The position numbers were made by a program, and so were the translations under genes. A stretch of 64,000 bases of DNA from Sphingobium trunci (GTDB lineage Bacteria > Pseudomonadota > Alphaproteobacteria > Sphingomonadales > Sphingomonadaceae): the NCBI RefSeq assembly GCF_022664535.1, contig NZ_JAKUJY010000004.1:124001-188000 (forward strand), given 5' to 3'. Shown piece by piece: positions 16,584-24,975 of this stretch; the first letter of the stretch is position 1, and the number at the start of each line of letters is the position of its first letter. The notes under the pieces were generated by a model, which did no database searches, was not told the DNA's origin, and worked only from the letters and a program-made list of their open reading frames with translations.

Positions 16584-17459
16584 TTAAATTTGTAACATGC
16601 GATCGTTGGCGAGCAGGGCATTGAGCGCCGCGCACAGGCTGGCCGGCTGTTCGATGAGGATATGGTGATGGCTTGCGGGAATGATGATCTCCCGCCCCAG
16701 CGATGGCGCCATCTCCCGCAGCGCGGCGACGCGGGGAGGCGTCATGATTTCGCTATGTTCGCCGCGGATCATGTCCACCGGAACCGGTATGTCGAACATG
16801 GCGCCGCGGTAGTTTTCCTCATTGAGCGATGCGGCGGCATCGGGATCGAACTTCCATGTCCATCCCTCCGCCGTCCGCCCAACGGAATGCTGCGCGATAT
16901 GAGCAAGGACGGAAGGGTGTGGCCATTCGCCCGGCGGAATGAGGCGGAAACGCGAGACGGCGTTTTCCTCATCGGGGTAGAAGCGCGGTGGCGGGGTCGG
17001 GATCTGGCGCCCCTCGTCATCGGAAGCCGGAATGGCGCTGTCGATCACGATGACCCGGCTGATCCTGTCCGGAGCGGATCGGGCGGCGATCAGGCTGGGT
17101 ATCGCGCCGAAGCTGTGGGCGACGACGATGGCCGGATCGAAGTCGAGCGCGGCGGCCAGCCCCAATATTTCCCGCGCATATTGGCTGCGGGAATAGGTCG
17201 GACGGCGGTCGCTGTCTCCCATGCCGGAAAAGGAGAAGGCAGCGACCCGATATCGGTCAGCCAGCGCGGGGGCGATATGATCCCACCAATGTACATGCGC
17301 GCGAAAGCCATGGACCAGGATGACGCCGGGCAGATCGCGTGCCTGCAGGTTCCAGCCGTGGCAGGCGATTTCAGCGCCTTCGACATCGAGCCGGAACATC
17401 TCCGGCCTGTCGGCCCAATTCCGTTGCAGCCATTGCTCCGTTCCGTCCTGGGGTTGCAA
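16584..17459 (-). CDS. Alpha/beta-hydrolase
   Basis: An alpha/beta-hydrolase of about 291 residues. Visible features are the oxyanion region VILVHGFRAHVHWWDH, the GMGDSDRR loop, the nucleophile elbow VVAHSFGAIPS and the late histidine in ASHHHILIEQP. It is clearly paralogous to the protein at 48538 (shared WWDHIAP, GMGDSDRR, SHHH). A TTG start at 17459 is chosen: GAGGGA lies six bases upstream, and it keeps the QWL segment shared with the paralogue. A longer GTG start at 17534 lies inside the receptor's terminator and is rejected; ATG at 17399 would cut conserved sequence. Possible ester or lactone hydrolysis; substrate unknown. Confidence 0.85.
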   Translation of the reverse strand: MQPQDGTEQWLQRNWADRPEMFRLDVEGAEIACHGWNLQARDLPGVILVHGFRAHVHWWDHIAPALADRYRVAAFSFSGMGDSDRRPTYSRSQYAREILGLAAALDFDPAIVVAHSFGAIPSLIAARSAPDRISRVIVIDSAIPASDDEGRQIPTPPPRFYPDEENAVSRFRLIPPGEWPHPSVLAHIAQHSVGRTAEGWTWKFDPDAAASLNEENYRGAMFDIPVPVDMIRGEHSEIMTPPRVAALREMAPSLGREIIIPASHHHILIEQPASLCAALNALLANDRMLQI

Positions 17460-17503
17460 ATCCTGTCCCTCGCTCGCGATGATTTTCCGGTCGACCCTGC
17501 TGC

Positions 17504-17538
17504 AAAAAAGCGGGCGGCGCAATGGATGCGCCACCCGC
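17504..17538 (-). terminator. Rho-independent terminator of the TonB receptor gene
   Basis: On the minus strand, 12-bp arms (GCGGGTGGCGCA / TGCGCCGCCCGC, one G-U pair) enclose a five-base loop and are followed by TTTTTT. It starts 19 bp after the receptor stop and separates it from the hydrolase gene. Confidence 0.88.
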
Positions 17539-17557
17539 TTCCTCCCCTGAAACAGGT

Positions 17558-20077
17558 TCAGAACTTGGCGGTAGCGGTCACGCCATAGGTTCTGGGTTCG
17601 AACCGGGTGGTCGAGACATAGCCGACCGGCGCGACCAGCAGGCTGTTCACATAGTCGCGATTGTTGGTCAGGTTGCGCCCGAACACGGCCAGTTCATATT
17701 GGTCGTCCATGAAGCTGACGGCGGCGCGGGCGCCCAATATACCCTGCGCCTTGCGCGTGGTGGCGGCGATGACCGCGTCATTCTGGGTATTCACGGCGCC
17801 GCCGGGATTGCCGACCCAATTGTAGGAACTGGTCGGCGTCTTGCCGGTCCAGGCATAATCGGCGTGCAGCTTCAGCTTCGCGCTGCCGATATCGCGATTA
17901 TAATCGCCCGCGACGCCGAACTGCCACTTCGCCACGCTTTCGAACCGCTCGAAGGAACGGTCGCCGCCAAGGTCGGCGTAACGGATATATTTGGGATCGA
18001 CATGGGCACCGTTGAGCGACACGGTGAAGCCGTCGAACAACAGGGCCTGAAGTTCCACTTCCCCGCCCCGGAAGCGCGCCTTGCCCGCATTGCCGAGAAT
18101 GGTTGCCGAAGCGCCCGCGCCGCTGGGATTGGCGACGATGGTCGACCGCTGGATATTGTTCACGTCGGTCTGGTACAGGGCGGCGTTGAGACGCACGCGG
18201 CGGTTGAGAAACTCTCCCTTGAACCCCGCTTCATAGGAATAGGCGATTTCAGGTTGGAACGGGATAAGGAAAGCCGCCGTCGGTGCGCGCAGATTCTGTC
18301 CGCCCGACCGGAAACCCTTTGCCGTCTTCAGATAGAGCAGCACCCCGTCCACCGGCTTGTAATCGAAACCGGCCGTATAGGACCAGCCGTCGAAACTGGC
18401 ACGCCGCCTGACGCTGCACTGCACGGGGCCGACCACTTCGCCGATATTCAGGGCCGGAGCCGGGAACAGCGAGCAGGCGGTCAGGCCAGTGCTGCGGTTG
18501 TAATTGTTGTTGCGGCTGTCCAGGCCCTTGTCGTCCACCGAATAGCGCAGCCCGCCGGTGAAGGAGAATTTGTCGGTGATGTGCCAGGTCGCCTGGCCAT
18601 ACATGCCGATGCTGTCATTGTTGATCAGACCATAGAATTGCGACGTCACTGGATTGATGAGCGGCGCCACGATGGAAATCGACTGGTCATAGCCCTTTTC
18701 ATGGAAAGCGAACATGCCGGCGGCGAAGTCCACACTGTCGTTCAGGGCGGTTCCCGTAATCTGAAGTTCGCCCGAATATTGCTTCAGATCCTGCTGACCT
18801 TCGGTGAAGTGAATCGGATATTGCGAACCATCGAGGTCGAAGCCCGCATAGCTGCGCACCTTGCGATAGCCGGTGATGAGCTGGATCTGGCCAAAGCTGG
18901 TATCCAATATGCCCGTGAAGCCGAAAGTCTGCGTCTTCGCATAGACATAGGGAACCTCATTCATCGAGGCCATTCCCGGATTGGCGGCAAGCTGGGCGAT
19001 CTGTGCATTGAGCAGCGGCAGGCCGATGCCGATGTCCGCGCCCGCATTGGCCGCGGAGGTGGGTGCCGGACCGCCGTTGAGGACGCCCGCATAAATGGCG
19101 CTGGTGCCGCCCAGCGAATAGGTGCCGTTGGTCGCGGTATAGGGCGTGGTCGCCAGCACCATCTGGCGCGACGGCTGGACTTCGTTCATCCGGAAATATT
19201 CGCCGGAGAAGCGCAGCGTCAGATTTTCCGTCGGCATGAGGTCCAGCTTGCCGCGGAAGTTCCAGCGATCCCGATTGTCGAACTTGACGCCGTTGGGGCT
19301 GCCGGTGAACGGTGCCTGCGCCACCGCTGCGTTGTTGGCCGCGACAGCCGATACGGCGCTGGCCGGAACCGAATTGGTCGTGTAACCGTCGCGGCTGAGG
19401 CGCTGGCCGGCCAGACGCAGCGCGATCTTGTCCTTCACGATCGGAATGTTGAGGACGCCCGTCGCCTGGAATTCGTTGAAGCGGCCGTAGGTCAGCGACA
19501 TCCGGCCGCTGAATTCGTCCATGACGGGATTGTTGGAATTGATGATGATGGCGCCGCCCGTAGTGTTGCGCCCGAACAGCGTGCCCTGCGGTCCCTTCAA
19601 TACCTGAAGCGACTCAATGTCGAGGAAGTCGCCGTTGAGACCATAGGCACGTGCCCAGTAAACGCCGTCCACATAGGTACCGACAGAAGGGTCGAGTGTT
19701 GCCAGAATGTCCGTCTGGACCTGGCCGCGCAAGGTGATCGACAGGGCGCTGGGCGTCGGTGACGCGGGACGGATCGACATGCCCGGCGTGAAGCGGGCGA
19801 TATCCTGCACCCGTTGCACCGAACGCTGGGTCAGGTCTTCGCCCGACAGAACGGTGACTGCGACGGGAACATTCTGCAGATTCTCGCTGACCTTGCGCGC
19901 CTGGACGATGATGTCGGCCAGGGTGTTCGCATCTTGCGTGTCAGCCGGTGGCTGGTTGTTCTGGGCCAGTTTGTTCTGGGCCAGTGCCGGGGCCGTGAGC
20001 GATGCGGCCAGTGCAAGGATCGAGGCTCGGGCGACAGCGGGCGCGACAAAGCGCCGTGATAACCACGCATGTTTCAT
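17558..20077 (-). CDS. TonB-dependent outer-membrane receptor
   Basis: An 839-residue receptor. A signal peptide (RRF, hydrophobic core, cleavage after about residue 33 in TAPALAQ) is followed by a plug domain (about 55-165) with DIIVQARK, NVPVAVTVLSGEDL and GPQGTLFGRNTTGGAI, then a 22-strand-type barrel ending in VTATAKF with a terminal Phe. It imports a large or hydrophobic compound across the outer membrane with energy from TonB/ExbBD. In sphingomonads such receptors are often placed beside catabolic genes for steroids, terpenoids and aromatics. It is a single-gene unit with its own promoter and terminator. The ligand is unknown, presumably the pathway substrate. Confidence 0.95.
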   Translation of the reverse strand: MKHAWLSRRFVAPAVARASILALAASLTAPALAQNKLAQNNQPPADTQDANTLADIIVQARKVSENLQNVPVAVTVLSGEDLTQRSVQRVQDIARFTPGMSIRPASPTPSALSITLRGQVQTDILATLDPSVGTYVDGVYWARAYGLNGDFLDIESLQVLKGPQGTLFGRNTTGGAIIINSNNPVMDEFSGRMSLTYGRFNEFQATGVLNIPIVKDKIALRLAGQRLSRDGYTTNSVPASAVSAVAANNAAVAQAPFTGSPNGVKFDNRDRWNFRGKLDLMPTENLTLRFSGEYFRMNEVQPSRQMVLATTPYTATNGTYSLGGTSAIYAGVLNGGPAPTSAANAGADIGIGLPLLNAQIAQLAANPGMASMNEVPYVYAKTQTFGFTGILDTSFGQIQLITGYRKVRSYAGFDLDGSQYPIHFTEGQQDLKQYSGELQITGTALNDSVDFAAGMFAFHEKGYDQSISIVAPLINPVTSQFYGLINNDSIGMYGQATWHITDKFSFTGGLRYSVDDKGLDSRNNNYNRSTGLTACSLFPAPALNIGEVVGPVQCSVRRRASFDGWSYTAGFDYKPVDGVLLYLKTAKGFRSGGQNLRAPTAAFLIPFQPEIAYSYEAGFKGEFLNRRVRLNAALYQTDVNNIQRSTIVANPSGAGASATILGNAGKARFRGGEVELQALLFDGFTVSLNGAHVDPKYIRYADLGGDRSFERFESVAKWQFGVAGDYNRDIGSAKLKLHADYAWTGKTPTSSYNWVGNPGGAVNTQNDAVIAATTRKAQGILGARAAVSFMDDQYELAVFGRNLTNNRDYVNSLLVAPVGYVSTTRFEPRTYGVTATAKF

Positions 20078-20122
20078 GACATTTTCCTCCCCAACCTTCC
20101 TTCCATTTCAGAAGAAAGAACA

Positions 20123-20132
20123 CTTAGTTATC
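20123..20132. promoter_or_regulatory. ACTTAGTTATC-type element near the receptor transcription start
   Basis: The sequence around CTTAGTTATC lies about 46 bp upstream of the receptor ATG, just downstream of the predicted -10 box. It resembles the CYTAGT elements at 8254 and 29129. Its position over the likely transcription start would suit a repressor (inference). Confidence 0.35.
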
Positions 20133-20139
20133 GGGGAAG

Positions 20140-20167
20140 GTTATGATGGCTTCGTCCTGATTGTCAA
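20140..20167 (-). promoter_or_regulatory. Predicted sigma-70-type promoter of the receptor gene
   Basis: On the minus strand a perfect -35 box TTGACA (20162-20167) is followed 16 bases later by CATAAC (20140-20145) as a weak -10. It lies about 63 bp upstream of the ATG. Confidence 0.45.
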
Positions 20168-20195
20168 CGGCCAGCAGGGGTTATTTTCAACTTTC

Positions 20196-20209
20196 ACCAA
20201 CTGGTTGGT
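20196..20209. promoter_or_regulatory. Perfect palindrome ACCAAC-TG-GTTGGT upstream of the receptor promoter
   Basis: The 6-bp arms are exact reverse complements. The site is about 29 bp upstream of the predicted -35 box, in an AT-rich stretch. The AAC-N2-GTT core resembles TetR-family operators. It may bind a cluster regulator; which one cannot be told. Confidence 0.45.
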
Positions 20210-20248
20210 TTTAAAATATGTTTATCCATCTTCGATAGTTGCGCCCGA

Positions 20249-22453
20249 TCAGACGATCAGTTTCTGATGACGAAAGGCGGCGATGTCCTCCGCCGAATAT
20301 CCTATGCCCAGCAGGATCTCGTCGCTATGCTGGCCAAGGTCGGGGCAGCATCGCCGCAAATGCAAGGGCGTGTCGCCAAAGTCCCAGAAAAGGCCTGGTT
20401 GCTCGACCATGCCATAGAGCGGTTGTTCCAGTTCCGAGACGAGTCCCAGCCGCCGATTGACCGGATCGTCGAAAAAGCGGTTCATCGCATCCTCGAAAAC
20501 GACCGCGTCGCAGGGTACGCCCGCATCCTCGAGCGCTGCGAGCAGGCCGGGCGCGGCATGAAGGCGCGCGGCATCGGCAAAGGCGGTTTCATCCTCGCCC
20601 AGCACCGACCGGAGCGCGGCGCGTTCCTCCTCCTGGTGGGCGGCGACCGCGATCCAGTTGCCGTCGCCGCACTGGAAGATGCGGTGAAATGGCGAAAAGC
20701 CGGTCTGGTCGCTGGTGAGGTGCCAGGTCGGGGCCATGCTGCCGTCAGGCAGGACCAGTGTCTCGCCCTGGGTAAAGGCTGCCATGCCCAGCAGCGAGCC
20801 GTGCGTCGATACCGCTTTGCCATGGGCGCGCTGTGCATGGAGCGACGCCATCATTTCGACCAGACAGGTCAGCGCCGTGCCGATGTCCATCGTGCCGGGG
20901 CGGCAGAAGATCGGGCGGTTGCCCTCGCCCGCATTTTCGAATTCCCATCCGGCGAGGGCATTGAAGATCGAGTCATAGCCCGGCCAGTCGCCGCGCTCGC
21001 CCTTCTGCCCATAGGCGCTGATATGGTTGAAGCTCGCGTCGGGATTGATGCGGCGGATATTCTGTTCGCTCAGGCCCAGCTTCGCCGCGCCCTTCATCCG
21101 CATATTATGGTGGATGATATCCGCCCAGCCGACCAGCCGTTCCAGGATCGGCCGCGCCTCGGGCCGGGTCAGGTCGATCGCCAGCGAACGCTTGGATCGG
21201 CTGGCCGCCTGATAATAGCGGTGCATGAAACGGATGCGGTCGCCGGTCAGCGCCTCGACCTTGATGACGTCGGCGCCCATGTCGCCCATCAGCGAAGGCC
21301 CCATCGGCCCTGCGAGGAACATGCCGAAATCGAGCACCCGCACGCCCGCCAGTACCTCCGTGGGCGCGCCGATGCCGTCCGCCGGTTCGGCGCGATCCGC
21401 CCATGGTCTTTCCCCTCCCTCGCCAAGGCGGGGTGCCGGGCGTCCCTGCGCCAGCGGCACGTCGGCATGGAAGGGCGTGTTGGGCTGCAGGGTCGGCCCG
21501 AGATCGGGATCGTCCACGGCGATGACATAGCCGTTCACCGCCGCTTCGGGATGGCGCAGCACTTCGCCCATCGGCCAGGCCGGCTCCACGGCGATGTCGC
21601 AGGCGCGCAGTTCGGCGAGCCAGGTGTCGAGCGGCCGCCGCAAAAAGGCCTCGGCCTTGCCTTCGGGCGTATCGATGTCGACGCCTTCGCCCATCACCTC
21701 GCCCATGGAAGGGAGCAGGGCGAGGTCGAACTGCTGGCCGGGATCCATGATCTGCAACCAGTCGCCATCGCGGCACTGATAGAGTTGCACCGCGGTGGGG
21801 CGCGCCGCCGTCGGATGGGTCGGCGGGTTGGGCATCGGCCCTTCGGAATTGCGTCCCCAGACCATGGGCATGTTGACCAGAAAGCCCTGGAGGATGGAGC
21901 TGTGCGCCGCTCCGCCCTTGCCGGACTGAAGCCGTGCGATCAGCCGCGCGATGATCCCCGCGGCCGCCAGATGCGCGGCCCCCCATCCGCCAGCGCGATA
22001 GCGCCAGACGATCGGGCCGGGGCGATGCCCGTCATTTTCGTAGAACACCCCCAGCCGGGCCGCGACCAGCAGTTCGTCGTCCGACCGTTCGACATCGGGA
22101 TGGCCGCGCGGCGAGCCGGTGATGCCGCAGACGACAAGGCGCGGGAAACGCGCCGTCAGCGACGCATCGTCCAGCCCCAGCGCCGCCGCGCGGGCGGGCG
22201 TGAACTGGTGCAGCAGCACGTCCGCGCCCGCCAGCCTTCGGTCCAGTTCGGCGCGGCCCGCCGATGCCGCGAGGTCGAGCGGCAGGCTGCGCTTGCCGCG
22301 GTTCCAGTTGGCGAAGGTGGCACCTCCCCGCGCCGGATCGCCGCCCGGCCGCTCGATCTTCAAGATATCCGCGCCCAGTTCGCCCAGCATCAGCCCGGCG
22401 ACCTGCACGGCCATCCCTTCACCGATCTCGACGATCCTGAGGTCGTTCAGCAT
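20249..22453 (-). CDS. Fused two-domain CaiB/BaiF family CoA-transferase
   Basis: A 734-residue protein of two tandem CaiB/BaiF (family III) CoA-transferase domains joined by a linker near residues 335-365. The C-terminal half has LDFGMFLAGPMG, DVIKVE and the catalytic-type aspartate Asp523 in PGTMDIGTAL. In the N-terminal half (LRIVEIGEGMAVQVAG) the equivalent region reads WRYRAGGWGAAH without the aspartate, so it is probably a non-catalytic domain. It should move CoA between acyl groups without ATP. It is the last gene of the GntR-Ltp-DUF35 operon, 13 bp after the DUF35 gene. It may activate an intermediate or recapture CoA from the retro-aldol product (inference). Confidence 0.9.
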   Translation of the reverse strand: MLNDLRIVEIGEGMAVQVAGLMLGELGADILKIERPGGDPARGGATFANWNRGKRSLPLDLAASAGRAELDRRLAGADVLLHQFTPARAAALGLDDASLTARFPRLVVCGITGSPRGHPDVERSDDELLVAARLGVFYENDGHRPGPIVWRYRAGGWGAAHLAAAGIIARLIARLQSGKGGAAHSSILQGFLVNMPMVWGRNSEGPMPNPPTHPTAARPTAVQLYQCRDGDWLQIMDPGQQFDLALLPSMGEVMGEGVDIDTPEGKAEAFLRRPLDTWLAELRACDIAVEPAWPMGEVLRHPEAAVNGYVIAVDDPDLGPTLQPNTPFHADVPLAQGRPAPRLGEGGERPWADRAEPADGIGAPTEVLAGVRVLDFGMFLAGPMGPSLMGDMGADVIKVEALTGDRIRFMHRYYQAASRSKRSLAIDLTRPEARPILERLVGWADIIHHNMRMKGAAKLGLSEQNIRRINPDASFNHISAYGQKGERGDWPGYDSIFNALAGWEFENAGEGNRPIFCRPGTMDIGTALTCLVEMMASLHAQRAHGKAVSTHGSLLGMAAFTQGETLVLPDGSMAPTWHLTSDQTGFSPFHRIFQCGDGNWIAVAAHQEEERAALRSVLGEDETAFADAARLHAAPGLLAALEDAGVPCDAVVFEDAMNRFFDDPVNRRLGLVSELEQPLYGMVEQPGLFWDFGDTPLHLRRCCPDLGQHSDEILLGIGYSAEDIAAFRHQKLIV

Positions 22454-22466
22454 GTGCGGACCGCCC

Positions 22467-22907
22467 TCACGCCTTGCGGAAATTGGGCAGCACCCAGCCG
22501 TCCTGGATGGGCGTCCATTCGACCGTCACCTTCATGCCGATATGCACATCCTCCGCATCGCAGCCGGTGATGTTGGCATTGACCCGGGCGCCGGGCGCGC
22601 CGTCCAGATCGATAACCGCGGGCACATAGATGTAATCCTCGCCATTGGCGGGATTCTTGTTGCACACGACATAGCTGAACACGGTGCCCGTGCCCGGCAG
22701 CGTCGGCCAGTTCTTCGCCTTGCTCGAACATTCCGGGCAATAGGCGGAGGGCGGCATGCGGAAACGGCCGCAATCGGCGCACTGGCAGGCGGTCAGGCGG
22801 TGCTCCTTCGCCGCGTCCCAATAGGGTTCGGTATCGGGATTGGTGGAGATGCGGATCTGTTCGCCCGGCAGCACGCGCGCCGGGCCATAGGCTGTCTTGC
22901 TGCTCAT
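22467..22907 (-). CDS. DUF35 zinc-ribbon/OB-fold protein, partner of the Ltp-type thiolase-like protein
   Basis: A 146-residue protein. A zinc ribbon is formed by Cys43-x2-Cys46 and Cys57-x2-Cys60, followed by a DUF35 OB-fold (GTVFSYVVCNKN, VPAVIDLDG, VTVEWTP). In ChsH2/Ltp2-type systems such a domain binds the thiolase-like aldolase and is needed for retro-aldol cleavage. The start at 22907 overlaps the stop of the thiolase-like gene by one base (TGATG), which indicates translational coupling and a fixed ratio; GAGGAG precedes it. An upstream in-frame start at 22979 would overlap the partner gene and lacks support. Confidence 0.92.
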   Translation of the reverse strand: MSSKTAYGPARVLPGEQIRISTNPDTEPYWDAAKEHRLTACQCADCGRFRMPPSAYCPECSSKAKNWPTLPGTGTVFSYVVCNKNPANGEDYIYVPAVIDLDGAPGARVNANITGCDAEDVHIGMKVTVEWTPIQDGWVLPNFRKA

Positions 22908-24124
22908 CAGGCGCTCCTCAGGATCAGGCTGGAGGTGGGGAGGGCGGCGGGACCGCCGGACGCGAGCGCGAACTCGCAATCGGCCACCTGGTTGATCGCG
23001 GTGCCGCGCACCTGCTCGACCGCCTCGACCACATGGGTCATGCCGATGATATAGGCTTCGTTGAGATTGCCGCCATGGGTGTTGACCGGCGTGCCGCCAT
23101 TCACCCCGCCGCGCGTCGCGGCGTCATAGCGCACCTTCCCGGCGAGCACATAGTCATTGCCCTCGCCCTTCTCGCAGAAGCCATATTCCTCCAGCTGCAT
23201 CAGCACCATCGGGCTGAAATGATCGTAGAGGAGGGCGACGTCCATGTCCTTCGCCTTCAGGCCCGATTGCGCCCAGACGCGATCGGCGACGAATTTGTGG
23301 CCGGCACTGGCGAAATAGGGATCGGGCATGCCCATCCAGCCGAAGGCGCGGCCCCATTCGCGCTGGCCGCCATGGGCGCAGGCGTGGACGACGGCAGGCT
23401 TGTGGCGGCAGTCCTTGGCCCGGTCCATCGTCGTGGTGATGACCGCGACCGCGCCGTCCGTCTCCAGGCAAAAGTCCAGGCGACGCAGCGGATCGGCCAG
23501 CATCACCGACGCTTCATATTCTTCCTTGGAAAGCGGCGCCTTGCGCACCGCCTTGGGCCGGTTGTGGGTGTTGGCGCGGGTCGCCATCACGATTTCGCCG
23601 AACGCGTCCTGCGTCGTGCCGTAAAGATGCATGTGCCGCCGGGCGAGAATGGCCATCAGATGGCCCGGTCCCACCAGTCCCGAAGGCTGGAGGAAGCTGT
23701 TTTCCGGATTGGGCGCCGCCGCGCCGAACACCTTGCCCAGCCGGTGCTGCGGCAGTTGCTGCAGCGACATGACGGTGACCGCATATTTGCAATCCTCGTT
23801 CATCAGCCCCGCCGTGGCGAGACCGATCGCCCCGACGCTGCCGCCGCCGCCCGATGTCAGCGTCGCGGAAAAGGAGACATGCGGCATGCCCAGCGTTTCC
23901 ATGAGCAGGGCGGTATCGAACTTGTCGACATAGCCCGCGCCCGCCGTCGAATAATAAGCGAAGCCGTCAATATCCTTGACCGATATGCCCGCGTCCGCGC
24001 AGGCATTCATGATGGCCTCTCCGGCCATGTCGTTGATCGTGCGGGGCCAGCTCTTGCCACGGACATAATAGTCCGTCGCGCCGACGCCGACGATGGCTGT
24101 CTTGTCCTGGTGTGCCCAAGCCAC
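22907..24124 (-). CDS. Ltp-type thiolase-fold aldolase candidate
   Basis: A 405-residue SCP-x thiolase-like protein without the catalytic cysteine (SGGGGSVGA at residues 91-99). It keeps Tyr300 in LLYDHFS and Tyr358 in NTHGGNLNEAYIIGMTH, matching the two tyrosines proposed as catalytic in Ltp2 retro-aldolases of steroid side-chain degradation. It is translationally coupled to the DUF35 gene, the known partner type. It should cleave a beta-hydroxyacyl-CoA (tertiary alcohol) into a ketone or aldehyde and acetyl- or propionyl-CoA. A GTG start with GAGAGG upstream follows the GntR gene by 25 bp. Function is well supported by family and context, but untested here. Confidence 0.92.
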   Translation of the reverse strand: MAWAHQDKTAIVGVGATDYYVRGKSWPRTINDMAGEAIMNACADAGISVKDIDGFAYYSTAGAGYVDKFDTALLMETLGMPHVSFSATLTSGGGGSVGAIGLATAGLMNEDCKYAVTVMSLQQLPQHRLGKVFGAAAPNPENSFLQPSGLVGPGHLMAILARRHMHLYGTTQDAFGEIVMATRANTHNRPKAVRKAPLSKEEYEASVMLADPLRRLDFCLETDGAVAVITTTMDRAKDCRHKPAVVHACAHGGQREWGRAFGWMGMPDPYFASAGHKFVADRVWAQSGLKAKDMDVALLYDHFSPMVLMQLEEYGFCEKGEGNDYVLAGKVRYDAATRGGVNGGTPVNTHGGNLNEAYIIGMTHVVEAVEQVRGTAINQVADCEFALASGGPAALPTSSLILRSA

Positions 24125-24149
24125 TGTCTGTCCTCTCCCAATAAGCCGT

Positions 24150-24896
24150 TTATGATATCGCCGGGCCGGCCTCCGCCGTCATGCCCAGCCACTGCCAGAT
24201 TTTCTCGGATCGCCGCCGGGTCAACAGCCGCGCGATTTCGCCGTCGCCATCCAGTATCGCATCGCAGATCTGCTGCAGCAGGGCGCAATTCTGCGCGCGC
24301 TGCTCCGCGCTTTCATGGATTTTTGGCCCCTGTTCCTCGACGCCAAAGGAATAGCCGATCGCAATCACCAGCTTGACCAGAGGATTGCCGCTCATTTCCG
24401 CGATCTGCATCGCGACCTGATGCTCCTGTCGGATCATCGCGCGGGCCGTGTCGCAATCGGCAAGCCCTGCCGACAGCCGCGCAAGCGTCTCGCGCTGAAC
24501 GGGATCGGTGCAGAGCGCCGCCGCGCCCGCCGCCTCCTGCGACAGGATCCGGCTGACGACCAGCGTGTCGCGCAACGATGTGCCCATGAAGCGCAGATGG
24601 CGCGCCATGGCGCGAATGGCGTCGCCCATGTCGGGCCTCGCGGCGTAGAATCCGCCGCGCGGTCCCCGTCTGACACTGAGCAGCCGATCATTTTCGGCAA
24701 TCTTCGCCGCCTGGCGCAGCGTCGGCCGGCTGACCTCCAGCTGCCGCAGCAGATCGTCCTCGCCGCCCAGGAAGGCACCGTCGTTGCTGGAGAGGCTGAG
24801 GTCGATCAGCCGGTCCGCGGTGCGCACCACCAGGGTTCCGCGCTCGCTCCCCGCCTCATCCTCAAAAGATATCTTTTTACGGGATATATTCGCCAA
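24150..24896 (-). CDS. GntR-family (FadR/FCD-type) transcriptional regulator
   Basis: A regulator of about 248 residues. The winged helix is at about residues 25-80 (GGEDDLLRQLEVSRPTLRQA, then VRRGPRGGFY), followed by an all-helical FCD-like effector domain (ILSQEAAGAAAL, MSGNPLVKLVIAIG). A TTG start at 24896 is chosen because GAGAGG lies 8 bases upstream and the ORF further upstream would run across the divergent amidohydrolase start; an alternative start is possible. It is first in the operon with the Ltp/DUF35/CoA-transferase genes and divergent from the amidohydrolase, so it probably regulates both sides. The ligand is likely an acyl-CoA or organic acid of the pathway (inference). Confidence 0.87.
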   Translation of the reverse strand: MANISRKKISFEDEAGSERGTLVVRTADRLIDLSLSSNDGAFLGGEDDLLRQLEVSRPTLRQAAKIAENDRLLSVRRGPRGGFYAARPDMGDAIRAMARHLRFMGTSLRDTLVVSRILSQEAAGAAALCTDPVQRETLARLSAGLADCDTARAMIRQEHQVAMQIAEMSGNPLVKLVIAIGYSFGVEEQGPKIHESAEQRAQNCALLQQICDAILDGDGEIARLLTRRRSEKIWQWLGMTAEAGPAIS

Positions 24897-24943
24897 TATC
24901 CTGGCCTCTCTTGTCGAAACATCCTTATTTAGATATCTTTTTA
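24867..24943. promoter_or_regulatory. Paired AGATATCTTTTTA repeats and GGATAT/ATATCC inverted repeat at the GntR promoter
   Basis: AGATATCTTTTTA occurs exactly at 24867-24879 and 24931-24943, 64 bp apart, each with an AGATATCT palindrome. Between them GGATAT (24882-24887) and ATATCC (24896-24901) form an inverted repeat spanning the chosen GntR start. The arrangement suits autoregulation and control of the divergent amidohydrolase gene, possibly through looping. Confidence 0.5.
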
Positions 24944-24975
24944 TCAAGAATGCAAGCGATTCGAGGAGAAGTGCC

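Noticed and set aside
17460..17534. An N-terminal extension of the hydrolase at 16584 starting with GTG at 17534
   Set aside because: That start lies inside the stem of the receptor terminator; the TTG at 17459 has a suitable ribosome site and keeps the conserved N-terminal QWL segment.
17522..19762. A 746-codon open frame on the plus strand opposite the TonB receptor
   Set aside because: The receptor has signal peptide, plug and barrel signatures; the opposite frame shows no recognisable domain.
24140..24156. ATAAGCCGTTTAT as a further copy of the CGTTTAC operator
   Set aside because: It is only a half-match, overlaps the end of the GntR gene and is not a true palindrome.
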